Shown: in pieces, positions 4,974-5,133 of the stretch
Numbering within the stretch: the stretch's first letter is position 1
Layout: each line of letters starts with the position of its first letter
NCBI GenBank assembly: GCA_023700845.1
Contig: JAMPYD010000183.1
Location: 1 to 5,133, forward strand
DNA length: 5,133 nt
From: Elusimicrobiota bacterium
GTDB lineage: Bacteria > Elusimicrobiota > Elusimicrobia > UBA1565 > UBA9628
Direction of reading: 5' to 3'
The notes under the pieces: generated by a model
Databases searched by the model: none
What the model saw: only the letters and a program-made list of their open reading frames with translations
What the model was told of the DNA's origin: nothing
Position numbers and translations under genes: made by a program

Positions 4974-5133
4974 TTACGCCGCGAGCGCCTTGCGGGACTT
5001 GGCGACGGCTTCGCCGATCCCGGACAGGTTCTCGACGACGATGATGCCGGCCTCGCGCATGGCCTTGATCTTGGAGGCGTGCGTGCCGGCCCCGCCCTCG
5101 ACGATCGCGCCCGCGTGGCCCATGCGCCGCCCC
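4974..5133 (-). CDS. sucD: Succinyl-CoA synthetase alpha subunit, C-terminal end (cut by window edge)
   Basis: The last 52 codons and TAA stop of a protein ending in a succinate-CoA ligase alpha C-terminus. RRMGHAGAIVEGGAGTHASK holds the GHAG signature whose His is transiently phosphorylated in the reaction, followed by 'IKAMREAGI' and the usual Ala/Lys-rich end. The enzyme works with SucB (beta) in the TCA cycle, converting succinyl-CoA to succinate with formation of ATP or GTP. sucB would be expected outside the window, upstream on the minus strand. The DAHP synthase gene follows 36 bases downstream on the same strand. The short length is due only to the window edge. The ATP-citrate-lyase-type relatives share the GHAG motif, but the short tail fits SucD. 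Confidence 0.88.
   Translation of the reverse strand, partial: GRRMGHAGAIVEGGAGTHASKIKAMREAGIIVVENLSGIGEAVAKSRKALAA

Overview
The window is a gene-dense, very GC-rich piece of bacterial chromosome (roughly 70% GC by eye). Several -10 boxes of the TATAAT/TATACT type stand out, and a GmhB-like heptose-bisphosphate phosphatase hints at a Gram-negative cell envelope. The sequence does not let me name the organism. There is no sign of mobile DNA, CRISPR, tRNA or rRNA, and no gene-free stretch exceeds about 130 bases.

Layout: (1) 1-163, minus: the start of a CBS-domain protein, cut by the window edge, with its own -10 box and a strong ribosome binding site. (2) 263-826, minus: a HAD phosphatase of the GmhB/HisB-N type whose catalytic nucleophile position is Glu instead of Asp. 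(3) 827-956: a divergent promoter region with a perfect 10-bp inverted repeat. (4) 957-3916, plus: a tight four-gene operon of chorismate mutase (AroQ type), class I aminotransferase, TyrA-family prephenate/arogenate dehydrogenase and prephenate dehydratase (PheA with ACT domain). Successive genes overlap by 14, 4 and 4 bases. (5) 3879-4937, minus: a class I-alpha (AroG-like) DAHP synthase that converges on pheA and overlaps its 3' end by 38 bases. (6) 4974-5133, minus: the C-terminal end of the succinyl-CoA synthetase alpha subunit (sucD), including the phosphohistidine motif.

Functionally, the core is an aromatic amino acid module. DAHP synthase feeds the shikimate pathway. The four-gene operon then takes chorismate to prephenate, and on to phenylalanine (dehydratase plus transamination) and tyrosine (dehydrogenase plus transamination). 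The aminotransferase carries the two residues I recall as diagnostic of prephenate aminotransferases. The dehydrogenase has blocks resembling plant arogenate dehydrogenases. Together these suggest, without proving, that tyrosine is made through arogenate. The middle shikimate-pathway genes are not in the window.

I did not find a clearly new biological system. The observations most worth following up are the Asp-to-Glu change in the HAD phosphatase, the possible arogenate route, the inverted repeat over the aro operon promoter, and the two aromatic-pathway genes that lack a Shine-Dalgarno and begin only 6-8 bases after a -10 box.
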